7,524 nucleotides of DNA from Scatosoma sp045537295 (GTDB lineage Bacteria > Bacillota > Clostridia > Christensenellales > Borkfalkiaceae). The stretch's first letter is position 1. Every line of letters begins with the position of its first letter. Positions 1 to 6,496 of the stretch are shown here, in pieces. The position numbers and the translations under genes were made by a program. The notes below the pieces were generated by a model. It ran no database searches and had not been told where the DNA came from. It worked only from the letters and a program-made list of their open reading frames with translations. Where the stretch lies: positions 1 through 7,524 of the forward strand of contig JAZSPG010000082.1 in NCBI GenBank assembly GCA_045537295.1, in the 5' to 3' direction.

Positions 1-523
1 CGTCATCGGTAATACCTTGTTCTGTTTTCAGAGCTATCAAATTGTTTCGGTGCATCCGTTCCTCATCATCGGATAAGGAAAAATAATCCGTGAGTATAAA
101 ATAGCCATCATCCTTTAATGCGATATGCAATTTAGAATACACGCCCACCTTTTCTTCTTTTGTGAAATGGTGTAAGCTTTCCACCGATACAGCGGCATCA
201 AACACATTCTCACCAAGTGGCACATCAAAATATGAGCCAAGAATCAATGTTATATCCTTGCCATCAAATTTTCGTTGAAGCTCGGTTAGCATTCCTTCCG
301 AAAGGTCTATTCCCGTAACCTTTGCCGAAGAATTAAGCTTATAATATTCTTGCAGTTCCAATCCTGTACCGCAACCCAAATCAAGTATGCAACAGTTTTC
401 AGTGGTCGGTAATTGCTTTGCCGTAAAAGGATAGAACTCGCTTGCGCATTCGATGTTAGTCATCATATGCTCATCATATCCGTCAAGTCTTGCCTCAAAG
501 AAATCACTCATTTTTTCAAGCAT
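1..523 (-). CDS. Class I SAM-dependent methyltransferase, N-terminal part (runs off window)
   Basis: This is a soluble methyltransferase that would transfer a methyl group from S-adenosylmethionine to an unidentified substrate. The ATG at 523 opens a frame that stays open to base 2, giving 174 residues; the C-terminus lies outside the window. Residues 46-54 read ILDLGCGTG, the glycine-rich SAM-binding motif I. Residues 71-75 (GIDLS) hold the acidic residue expected at the end of strand 2. A later VFDAAVSVESLHHF stretch matches the motif IV region, and LKDDGYFILTDYF the following strand. A GAGG Shine-Dalgarno lies 6 bases before the ATG; an upstream ATG at 527 hits a stop within four codons, so 523 is preferred. 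It has its own promoter and is separated from the MATE remnant by a terminator, so it is probably first in its transcript. The family is clear (UbiE/type 11 or 25-like), but the substrate cannot be told from this fragment. Confidence 0.9.
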   Translation of the reverse strand, partial: MLEKMSDFFEARLDGYDEHMMTNIECASEFYPFTAKQLPTTENCCILDLGCGTGLELQEYYKLNSSAKVTGIDLSEGMLTELQRKFDGKDITLILGSYFDVPLGENVFDAAVSVESLHHFTKEEKVGVYSKLHIALKDDGYFILTDYFSLSDDEERMHRNNLIALKTEQGITDD

Positions 524-558
524 ACATAACCTCGCGTCAAATTCTTGTTTATGGTTAT

Positions 559-587
559 ATTATAGCATACTTTTAATAAAATTTCAA
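559..587 (-). promoter_or_regulatory. SigA-type promoter of the methyltransferase gene
   Basis: Read on the minus strand, TTGAAA (587-582) is followed after exactly 17 bases by TATAAT (564-559). A TG one base before the -10 makes it an extended -10 (TGCTATAAT). The predicted start is near 552, giving a short leader of about 30 bases before the ATG at 523. This is a near-consensus constitutive-looking promoter; I see no obvious operator beside it. Confidence 0.85.
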
Positions 588-617
588 CCTTTTCCCTTTT
601 CTTTATTTACCGCGCAT

Positions 618-655
618 TAAAATTTAAGGGGCGACGGTTTGTTTTCCGTCACCCC
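618..655 (-). terminator. Terminator between the MATE remnant and the methyltransferase
   Basis: GGGGTGACGG and CCGTCGCCCC (minus-strand reading) form a 10-bp stem with one mismatch around an 8-base A-rich loop (stem 628-637/646-655). It is followed by TTAAATTTTA, a moderate U-rich tail. It lies directly after the MATE stop and would stop readthrough into the methyltransferase promoter. The plus-strand side also has a TTTT tail, so weak bidirectional action is possible. Confidence 0.7.
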
Positions 656-661
656 TTTTGC

Positions 662-1486
662 TTATTCAACTACTAAAATGTTTATGTTTTTCTTTTTAAG
701 CAAGAACATATACGCAACAAGCGATACAACAGCGCCGAACGCATTTCCGATACCAAACAGCAACGCTATGCCGATAAGCGACGGCGTCCATGCTCCGCAA
801 AGATAAAGAATAAACGCTCCGCCGTAATAAATCGTATTCGTTACCACCGATTCAAACAGCATATAATTCGTTTTGCCGAGTCCGTAGAACGTCGAATCGA
901 ACACGTTTTGAAATGCGTACAGCATATAAAACCCAAGCAACACCATCACAAGTTCAAACAGCTTGTCTATATCGCTGAAATTAAGCACATACTGCATAAA
1001 CGTATCGACAAGCAAACATAAAACGAGTTTTACCGCCGTCAAGATATAAACGTGCTTTTCTTTACCGAGCGTTACCATACCGACCATTACAAAGTTGAAC
1101 GCGAGTGAAAAAATACTCGCCACGCTTTCTATTCTTATGTAGGTTGCCGACGCGTCGATAATTGCCTTATCCGTTGCCATTAAAGAAAGCAACGGTTTTG
1201 CAAGCGCAATAATCAGAAATGAGAGCACCATGTACGCGTTGACGGATATAATTAAGCCCATCCGCATACGGTTTACAAACTCTTTTTTATCCGTCAAAAC
1301 CTTTCCTATAAAGAAGAATAACGGCAAAACGATTGCTTCGCTTAAAAACTCATAAAGAAGATTTACCCACGAAAGCTGACCTGCAATCGAGAAAGAATAT
1401 TCCCCAGGCAAATCCCCCAAGAAAAATACTCTTACCGTTGTATAAACCGTTGGACAAAGGCCTAACCATAACAACGCAAAAAACAA
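662..1486 (-). pseudogene. MATE-family efflux transporter, 5'-truncated and internally deleted
   Basis: This is a membrane protein resembling MATE (multidrug and toxin extrusion) Na+/H+-driven exporters. The 274-residue frame starts only at a TTG (1486) with no Shine-Dalgarno. MATE-like sequence continues upstream as K-I-N-Y-K until a TAG at 1510-1508, and there is no ATG. About eight hydrophobic helices are visible, near residues 1-23, 38-63, 76-104, 116-141, 145-169, 176-199, 210-230 and 234-262. MATE proteins normally have 12 helices in about 430-460 residues. The first five helices look like the N-lobe. The stretch from about residue 165 on (with FYGLGKTN) looks like the last three helices of the C-lobe, so the middle appears deleted in frame near 990-1005. 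The 5' end abuts an AraC remnant on the opposite strand. It is very probably non-functional. The family call rests on pattern recognition; the exact deletion needs an alignment. Confidence 0.75.
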
Positions 1487-1498
1487 TTTATAATTGAT

Positions 1499-1687
1499 TT
1501 TACGACGCTAAAAAACTATTTAATGCAAACGCGCCTAAAATTCGCGAAACGGCTTTTAGAGGAAAGCGTAACGCACATTTCCGAGCTTTGCGGGTACAAC
1601 TGTCCTCTATATTTTTCGAACGCGTTCAAGTCAGCATTTTCGCTGTCGCCAAAAAAATACCGCGAGCAATGCAAGACGAAGAATTAA
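1499..1687 (+). pseudogene. AraC-family transcriptional regulator, C-terminal remnant
   Basis: This is the only coding-like sequence on the plus strand. The frame from 1505 to the TAA at 1685-1687 gives 60 codons beginning T-L-K-N-Y-L-M-Q-T-R. It matches the second half of an AraC-type DNA-binding domain. The sequence runs YLMQTRLKFAKRLLEES, then HISELCGYNCPLYFSNAF (the second helix-turn-helix), then the hallmark SPKKYRE close to the C-terminus. No start codon or ribosome site fits, and the sensor domain and first helix-turn-helix are absent. The homology starts where the MATE remnant of the opposite strand ends, so the two probably formed a divergent regulator/transporter pair, with the deletion removing both 5' ends and the shared promoter region. 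The remnant cannot make a working regulator. Confidence 0.8.
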
Positions 1688-1706
1688 TTTTTTATATATT
1701 TTGACA

Positions 1707-1744
1707 AATAAATATCCCCGCGTGAAAACGCGGGGATATTTATT
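1707..1744. terminator. Long perfect-stem bidirectional terminator
   Basis: AATAAATATCCCCGCG (1707-1722) and its exact reverse complement (1729-1744) form a 16-bp perfect stem around a 6-base TGAAAA loop. Its GC core is flanked by A/T runs on both sides, so each strand ends in a U-rich tract. It lies 20 bases after the stop of the minus-strand NlpC gene and 20 bases after the stop of the plus-strand AraC remnant. It therefore sits as a shared terminator for convergent transcripts. Confidence 0.9.
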
Positions 1745-1763
1745 CTTCGTTAAATACAGTTTT

Positions 1764-4034
1764 TTACGCTACCATCGAAGGTCGCAACACCGCGTATCCG
1801 TCGTATGCGATAAACGTTACCAAAATATTATCCGCTCCCTCGTAAATATTATCGCCGATAGTCAATTCTTGACAGGTAAGGTTATCCGTCGCGCAACAAA
1901 TGAGTTTAGAATTACCTAAGTACACGAACACCCGACTGCCACCGCTCCACTCAGCAAGAATAATATCCCCGACGGCAAGCTGTTCTTCCGTTACCAAACG
2001 GCAACGCTCGCTGTCCTCTAAGTTTCGTTGCCCCGTAGCAATATCCAACCCACCGTACAAATTCGGTGCGACCATTTTAGAAATATCCGTATCCGTCTTT
2101 TTCGTAAGCTTTTGCTTATCCAAAATATCGCCGAGCGCGTCTACGGGAGTAGCATAGTTAAACACCGTCTTACCCAACGCCTCGCTGTAAAGCGTTTGCG
2201 CCATTAAAATAGGATTTGTAAACGACTTCGCCGTACTTATATACTCGCCTGCTTTCGCCACCAGCGCGTTCGTTTGCTCTACCGTAAAGCCCGATACCGT
2301 TTGCACGATTTTACTAAGCTTTATCCCGCTTACGTAGGTGGAATCGCTTACGATAAGCGCGCCCGACGTCGTTTGCGTTACCTTTACGCTATACGAAACG
2401 GTTACCTGGGTTTTGGACGCAACGTCCCCCGTCCAAGTCAGGTTTTGCCCGTCCACCGAAACGCCTGCCGTACCCGAACCGCTCACGTATTCCGTTCCCG
2501 CAGGCAAGATATCGCGAATGGTAACGCCCGTATGCTTGGTCGTAACCTTATTGTCCAAAGTAATCGTATAGGTAATCATATCGCCCGTTCGCACCGCGGA
2601 ATTGATACCCACCGACGAGGTCTTTTCCATCGAAAGTCCCGCAATCTTCATACGGTCTATCGATTTTTGCGTAACCGAAAGCCCTCTTGCAAGCGGTCTA
2701 AGTAGCGCAAAGGAAACGACTTTATCGCTAGTCGTGTTCTTAAATAAATACCTCGTATGCGTCGTATCCACGAACAAATCGTCCGCCGTATTCGTGATTA
2801 TCGAACCGTAAGACTTATTTCCTTCTACGTCGTACGAAAGCGCGGGGTCGTTACTATTGTATTTATAATCGCCTGAGCCCGAATGATGTATAAAAATATC
2901 GTCGCCAAGATAAATATACACGTGTCCTACTTCTTTACTGTTGACGTGACGGTAGTTCAGCACGTCGCCGACCTGCAACATACCTCTAACCTCCGCCAAA
3001 AGCGCCGTTTGCTCAGCCGTCGTCGTATAATTCGCGTTTTCCCAGTACCCGATTACGTCCGCGTTATCACCGTAATTTTTAGCGTATTTTCTATAATTCC
3101 CCGTACTCGGCGCCCACGAACCGTCGGGCATCGAGCCTAAACTCGTGGGTATGAACGGGATAATATTCACGCCGAACGCCTCGCGGTATACCGTGTTTAC
3201 AAACGAACTGCAATCGAGATAAATATACTTTTGCGCGGTTGCCTCCTCGGGCGACACGGTGAAGGTACGTCTGGAATTATACTGTTCGTAATGCACTTGC
3301 CCGTTTTGTCTATCGTACGCGTTCGCTACTTCCACGATAACGTCCGCTACGGTGAACTCGTACACGGTGATTAAAAGTTCCGTTTCTACGCCCTTATAGT
3401 AAATTTTAAGGCTATCGAACGGATAGGATAATACGTTATGCGAAAGGGTGTAATCCGTTGCCGTTTCCTCCTCGCCGTTACGCAAATACGCCGTAACGAC
3501 CATACCCGTCGCGTCGAATTTTTCCCCGTTCGCGTATTGCATTTTATTCGGATTTACCGAAACGACGATGCTTTCGGGCAAGGTTTCGTCGTATTCGAAG
3601 GTCTCGCTCGTGCTCGCCAAACCGCAAGTACAGGACTTAAAATACGTCGCTTTTGCCGTGCAAGTCGCAGAGCTGGCAAGGTAAGTTTCGCTTACGAGGG
3701 TAGCGGTATAACTATGTTCCGTCTTTTGCAAAACGGGGATTTCCGTCAATTCCTCGTTCGCCTCCGCGTCCGCAAACAGTTTTTCACAACCCGAACAGGT
3801 ATAATACGCCTCGTTACCCGTCTGCGTACAAGTGGGCAACTGTTCCTCCGTTTTCGTTAAGGTATGCGTATGTACCTCGGGGGCAGGCGCAGACGAAGAC
3901 GAAGACGAAGACGAAGACGAAGAACTTTCGGGTTCTTCGGTTGAATTGCAACCGAAAAAGGTACAGCAACAGCATAACGCAACCGCCGTGATTAAAAACA
4001 GTTTTTTCAACGCTTTTCCGTTTATCAGCCTCAT
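1764..4034 (-). CDS. Surface lipoprotein with Ig-like, NlpC/P60, DUF11 and degenerate NlpC/P60 domains
   Basis: This is a predicted membrane-anchored cell-wall hydrolase. Residues 1-29 are a lipoprotein signal with a KALKK start, a hydrophobic core, four cysteines (21-24) and a lipobox ending at G28-C29. Residues 37-48 are a 12-serine linker. Residues 55-148 hold two Cys-rich repeats of the HTHTLTK...TCT...CSGC type found on Clostridia surface proteins. Residues 153-225 resemble a bacterial Ig-like (group 3) domain. Residues 230-448 form an NlpC/P60-type domain, with nucleophile C275 in LDCSSF, H371 in VGHVYIYLG and H383/H384 as third-residue candidates. This family cleaves peptidoglycan peptide stems. 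Residues 480-553 look like DUF11 (YTITLDN, DILPAGTEYVSG). Residues 655-753 repeat the NlpC pattern (VGDIILA, RVFVYLG, AVLRP) without the Cys or His. AAGGAGTG precedes the ATG by about 6 bases. The gene has its own promoter and terminator, so it is monocistronic. Domain limits are approximate. Confidence 0.9.
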   Translation of the reverse strand: MRLINGKALKKLFLITAVALCCCCTFFGCNSTEEPESSSSSSSSSSSSAPAPEVHTHTLTKTEEQLPTCTQTGNEAYYTCSGCEKLFADAEANEELTEIPVLQKTEHSYTATLVSETYLASSATCTAKATYFKSCTCGLASTSETFEYDETLPESIVVSVNPNKMQYANGEKFDATGMVVTAYLRNGEEETATDYTLSHNVLSYPFDSLKIYYKGVETELLITVYEFTVADVIVEVANAYDRQNGQVHYEQYNSRRTFTVSPEEATAQKYIYLDCSSFVNTVYREAFGVNIIPFIPTSLGSMPDGSWAPSTGNYRKYAKNYGDNADVIGYWENANYTTTAEQTALLAEVRGMLQVGDVLNYRHVNSKEVGHVYIYLGDDIFIHHSGSGDYKYNSNDPALSYDVEGNKSYGSIITNTADDLFVDTTHTRYLFKNTTSDKVVSFALLRPLARGLSVTQKSIDRMKIAGLSMEKTSSVGINSAVRTGDMITYTITLDNKVTTKHTGVTIRDILPAGTEYVSGSGTAGVSVDGQNLTWTGDVASKTQVTVSYSVKVTQTTSGALIVSDSTYVSGIKLSKIVQTVSGFTVEQTNALVAKAGEYISTAKSFTNPILMAQTLYSEALGKTVFNYATPVDALGDILDKQKLTKKTDTDISKMVAPNLYGGLDIATGQRNLEDSERCRLVTEEQLAVGDIILAEWSGGSRVFVYLGNSKLICCATDNLTCQELTIGDNIYEGADNILVTFIAYDGYAVLRPSMVA
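3891..3923 (-). repeat. GACGAA hexanucleotide microsatellite coding for the poly-Ser linker
   Basis: Five perfect GACGAA units occupy 3892-3921, with partial units at each side. On the coding (minus) strand each unit reads TCTTCG, two serines, so the tract encodes most of the 12-serine linker (residues 37-48) just after the lipidated cysteine. The unit length is a multiple of three, so slippage would change linker length without breaking the frame. Confidence 0.95.
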
Positions 4035-4065
4035 TTTTACACTCCTTAAAAATCCTTATATAATA

Positions 4066-4094
4066 ATTATAACATAGGTTTTTTGGAATGTCCA
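4066..4094 (-). promoter_or_regulatory. SigA-type promoter of the NlpC/P60 lipoprotein gene
   Basis: On the minus strand, TGGACA (4094-4089) and TATAAT (4071-4066) are 17 bases apart, with an extended -10 (TGTTATAAT). The expected start is near 4059, giving a leader of about 25 bases carrying the AAGGAGTG ribosome site before the ATG at 4034. A perfect TTGACA lies immediately upstream (4100-4095) but at 23 bases from the -10 is too far to be the -35. Confidence 0.85.
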
Positions 4095-4154
4095 TGTCAA
4101 AACTTGTCATCTTACTGCCAAAACTTATGATGTTTTGGGGAAACGGGGGCGTTT
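4095..4154. promoter_or_regulatory. Cluster of dyads upstream of the lipoprotein promoter (candidate operators)
   Basis: Three dyads sit directly upstream of the -35. TGTCAAAACTTGTCA (4095-4109) is an imperfect palindrome of TGNCAA half-sites around a 3-base centre. CCAAAAC/GTTTTGG (4118-4124/4132-4138) is a 7-bp perfect inverted repeat with a 7-base spacer. AAACG/CGTTT (4141-4145/4150-4154) flanks four Gs. CAAAACTT also occurs twice, 21 bases apart (4098 and 4119), which is two helical turns. The position suggests regulator binding, but no known regulator motif is recognised, and part of it could be hairpin structure only. Confidence 0.4.
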
Positions 4155-4166
4155 TTGCCTGTATAG

Positions 4167-4213
4167 AAAAAACAACCGCGCCTACTGAGCAATTTCCTTT
4201 GCTCAGTAGGCGC
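4167..4213 (-). terminator. Intrinsic terminator of the HAD-glpK transcription unit
   Basis: A 15-bp perfect stem (4178-4192/4199-4213, arms GCGCCTACTGAGCAA and its complement) with a 6-base loop lies about 40 bases after the glpK stop. On the minus strand it is followed by GGTTG and then six Ts (4172-4167). This is a textbook Rho-independent terminator in the direction of glpK. It also separates glpK from the lipoprotein promoter region. Confidence 0.92.
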
Positions 4214-4253
4214 AACTAAATATTCGGCTTTTTATTTTTTTGCATACAAATAC

Positions 4254-5753
4254 TTATTCTATTTCCCAGCCTTTTGCGCGTTCTACGGCGCGACGCCATT
4301 TGCGAAGTAAATATTCTCTATTGTCCTCGCTCATTTTCGGCTCGAACACCTTTTTTCTTTTCCAAAGCGACGCAATTTCATCTAACGAGGTTAATTCCCC
4401 TATCCCAAGCCCTGCAAGATACGCAACACCCAAAGCCGTTGTTTCGTTAATTACGGGTACTTCGATAGGTATACCCAAAATATCAGCTTGGAATTGCATT
4501 AAAAAATCGCTATTCGTACTCCCGCCGTCTACTTTCATAGACTTGATAGGCGATTCGTTGAGTTCGTTTAATTTATCGAATATATCCTTAACTTGATAGG
4601 CTATCGATTCCAAGGTCGCACGGGCGATATGCGCCTCGGTCGTACCCGCCGTTATGCCGAACATTGCGCCACGGGCGTAGGAATCCCAGTGCGGTGCGCC
4701 AAGACCCGTAAACGCAGGTACGAAAAACACTCCGCCGTTATCCGTTACCGATTCTGCCAGCTCGTCCGCGTGTCTTGAACTTTTGGTGAGCTTTATACCG
4801 TTTTGCAACCATTTCGTTGCCGCGCCCGCAATATAAATTCCTCCGTCCAAAGCAAAGCTGGGTTTTCCGTTTTGCACCAGCGCAAGCGTAGATAATAAGC
4901 CCGATTGATTGTTTTGTATGGACTTATCCCCTGTATTCATAAGCATAAAACAACCCGTTCCGTAAGTCGTTTTCACGTCGCCTTTATAGCAACAACCTTG
5001 ACCTAAAAGCGCGGATTGTTGGTCAACGATGCTTGCCGTAATGGGTATTGCCTGTCCGAAAAATTCGTTGGGGCTGGTTTCGCCGAAATAACAGGCGTTT
5101 TCTTTGATTTGCGGTAAAATTTCAACGGGGATTTCAAGCAAGGCTAAAATTTCTTTATCCCAACAAAGCTTTTTCGTGTTAAAAAGACAAGTTCTGCTCG
5201 CCGTTACGCAATCCGTAACAAATTCTTTACCGCCCGTGAGTTTCCAAATAAACCAACTGTCCAAAGTCCCTGCCAGCAAGCGTTTCTTTTTTAATAATTC
5301 CTGCGCAAGCGGTATATTTTTGAGTATCCAACGTATTTTGGTCGCGCCGAAATACGAATCTAATTGCAAGCCCGTGCGTTGCAAAAAAAGCGAGCCGTGG
5401 TTTTCGTTCAGTTCGTCCACCTCGCGCGACGTGCGTCTGTCCTGCCAAACGATTACGGGGCATACGGGTTCGCCCGTTTCTTTATCCCAAGCTATTACGC
5501 TTTCGCCTTGGTTGTCTATACCGATACATTTAATTTCTTCCGCGCTCGCACCTATGCTTTTTAAGGCGTTCTGCGTGGACTGCAAAAGCGTTTTGTATAA
5601 TTGCTTGCCGTCGTGTTCTACCCAGCTGGGTTTTGGATAGTATTGCTTTACCTCCGTATAGCCGTGCGCTACCTGTTCCCAGTTTTCGTTAAATAAAAGA
5701 GCGGAAGTACCCGTAGTGCCTTGGTCTAATCCTAATATATATTTTTTAACCAT
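4254..5753 (-). CDS. glpK: Glycerol kinase-like FGGY family kinase
   Basis: This cytosolic FGGY kinase is expected to phosphorylate glycerol to sn-glycerol 3-phosphate with ATP. It is 499 residues long, the usual GlpK length. Family features in order: LGLDQGTTGTSALLF (8-21, phosphate loop), YPKPSWVEHD (39-48), IVWQDRRT (101-108), Y134, LDSW (164-167), VDQQSALLGQG (243-253) with D244 as catalytic base, YGTGCFMLMNTG, VPAFTGLGAPHWD, and VDGG near the C-terminus, ending RAKGWE like E. coli GlpK. One contact residue differs: the NQRET motif reads NQGES, with G83 where E. coli has Arg83, while E84, W103, Y134, D244, Q245 and F269 are kept. The GGKGGTR-type loop that binds fructose bisphosphate in E. 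coli is not present, and residues 218-234 contain no histidine that HPr could phosphorylate. AGGAG lies 9 bases before the ATG. It starts 23 bases after the HAD gene, in one operon. Another polyol substrate is possible. Confidence 0.92.
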   Translation of the reverse strand: MVKKYILGLDQGTTGTSALLFNENWEQVAHGYTEVKQYYPKPSWVEHDGKQLYKTLLQSTQNALKSIGASAEEIKCIGIDNQGESVIAWDKETGEPVCPVIVWQDRRTSREVDELNENHGSLFLQRTGLQLDSYFGATKIRWILKNIPLAQELLKKKRLLAGTLDSWFIWKLTGGKEFVTDCVTASRTCLFNTKKLCWDKEILALLEIPVEILPQIKENACYFGETSPNEFFGQAIPITASIVDQQSALLGQGCCYKGDVKTTYGTGCFMLMNTGDKSIQNNQSGLLSTLALVQNGKPSFALDGGIYIAGAATKWLQNGIKLTKSSRHADELAESVTDNGGVFFVPAFTGLGAPHWDSYARGAMFGITAGTTEAHIARATLESIAYQVKDIFDKLNELNESPIKSMKVDGGSTNSDFLMQFQADILGIPIEVPVINETTALGVAYLAGLGIGELTSLDEIASLWKRKKVFEPKMSEDNREYLLRKWRRAVERAKGWEIE

Positions 5754-5776
5754 ACTTCCGTTCTCCTTTCTTGAAT

Positions 5777-6429
5777 TTATTTTAATTCTGCGAAGCTGAT
5801 TATCGTTTTATCCGCAACGGTAAGCATTTCGTCCCAACTGTTTTTCACCATAGGTTCGTATATCCCCACCGTTTGAAACCCTGCGCTTTTCGCCGTTTTT
5901 ATCGCGTTCACGCTATCGTCTACCACCACGCAATCCTCAGGTTTCGCCTGCATTTTTTCCGCTAACTTGATAAACAATTCCCTGTCCGATTTCGTAAGCT
6001 TAAAATATTCCAACGAACAGATATTGTCAAACAGCTCGTAAAGTCCTAACCGCTTAAAACAAGGTATGACGAACCGCAACGGACTACCGCTAATCACGTT
6101 CACGACGCAACCTTTTTCTTTCAGCCGTCGTATTGCCTCTACCGCGCGAATTTTGCGGGAAATTCGTTTTGATACATAGGTTCGAGCGTTTCCATAAAAT
6201 AATCGTACAACGCTTGCGGGGTTGCGTTCACGCCTAATCGTTCCACGTAATATTTTGCTATCCCCATAAAGCCTTTGGTGACGATATTTACGATAATATC
6301 TTCGGGATAGGCAATCCCTCTATCCTGTAAATATTTCAAAATCACCTTATTCCAAGCGGGTTGCATTGAGTCAATCAACGTACCATCCATATCAAAAAAA
6401 TATACTTTCTCGTTTATACCGTTCCTCAT
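5777..6429 (-). pseudogene. HAD-superfamily phosphatase, split by a single-base frameshift
   Basis: This is a haloacid dehalogenase-like phosphatase of about 217 residues (subfamily IA, phosphoglucomutase/phosphatase type) if the frame is restored. The 5' part (6429-6139) carries motif I, FFDMDGTLIDS, with D13 as nucleophile and D15 as acid/base, then a helical cap, and ends at TAG 6141-6139. The rest continues in another frame as VEAIRRLKEKGCVV, then motif II (NVISGS), a KLTKSDRELF lysine region (motif III) and VVVDDSVNAIKTAKSAG (motif IV), stopping at 5777. Joining needs one extra base near 6142-6148, in a CGCGCGG run, so the cause is a deletion there or a sequencing or assembly error. No good Shine-Dalgarno precedes the ATG at 6429. 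It is first in a unit with the FGGY kinase 23 bases downstream, suggesting a sugar- or polyol-phosphate substrate, which is inference only. Confidence 0.85.
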
Positions 6430-6480
6430 TTATACTGCTAACGTCAGCGCCTGTTGTATTTCGCAAAAAGCGTTGCATTC

Positions 6481-6490
6481 ATTCGCGAAT
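6481..6490. promoter_or_regulatory. Perfect palindrome at the predicted start site of HAD-glpK (candidate operator)
   Basis: ATTCGCGAAT is a perfect 10-base palindrome beginning 7 bases downstream of the -10 box, at or just after the expected transcription start. This is a typical place for a repressor site. No regulator family is recognised from it, and a 10-base palindrome alone is weak evidence. Confidence 0.35.
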
Positions 6491-6496
6491 ATACAT

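Noticed and set aside
1701..3860. Several open frames of 69-143 codons on the plus strand across the lipoprotein gene.
   Set aside because: They lie opposite a long coding frame with clear domains, lack ribosome sites and show no recognisable protein features; they are antisense shadows.
4095..4100. A perfect TTGACA on the minus strand upstream of the lipoprotein promoter.
   Set aside because: It is 23 bases from the TATAAT. TGGACA right after it has the correct 17-base spacing and is the likelier -35.
3814..4215. A 133-codon minus-strand frame overlapping the start of the lipoprotein gene and its promoter.
   Set aside because: It runs through the terminator, the promoter and the poly-Ser tract in another frame (the tract reads FVFVFVFV), which is typical of a chance frame.
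6139..6150. Programmed -1 frameshifting to join the two halves of the HAD phosphatase.
   Set aside because: A -1 slip would work arithmetically (CGG then GTA), but there is no X-XXY-YYZ slippery heptamer and I see no downstream pseudoknot or internal Shine-Dalgarno. A plain indel is simpler.
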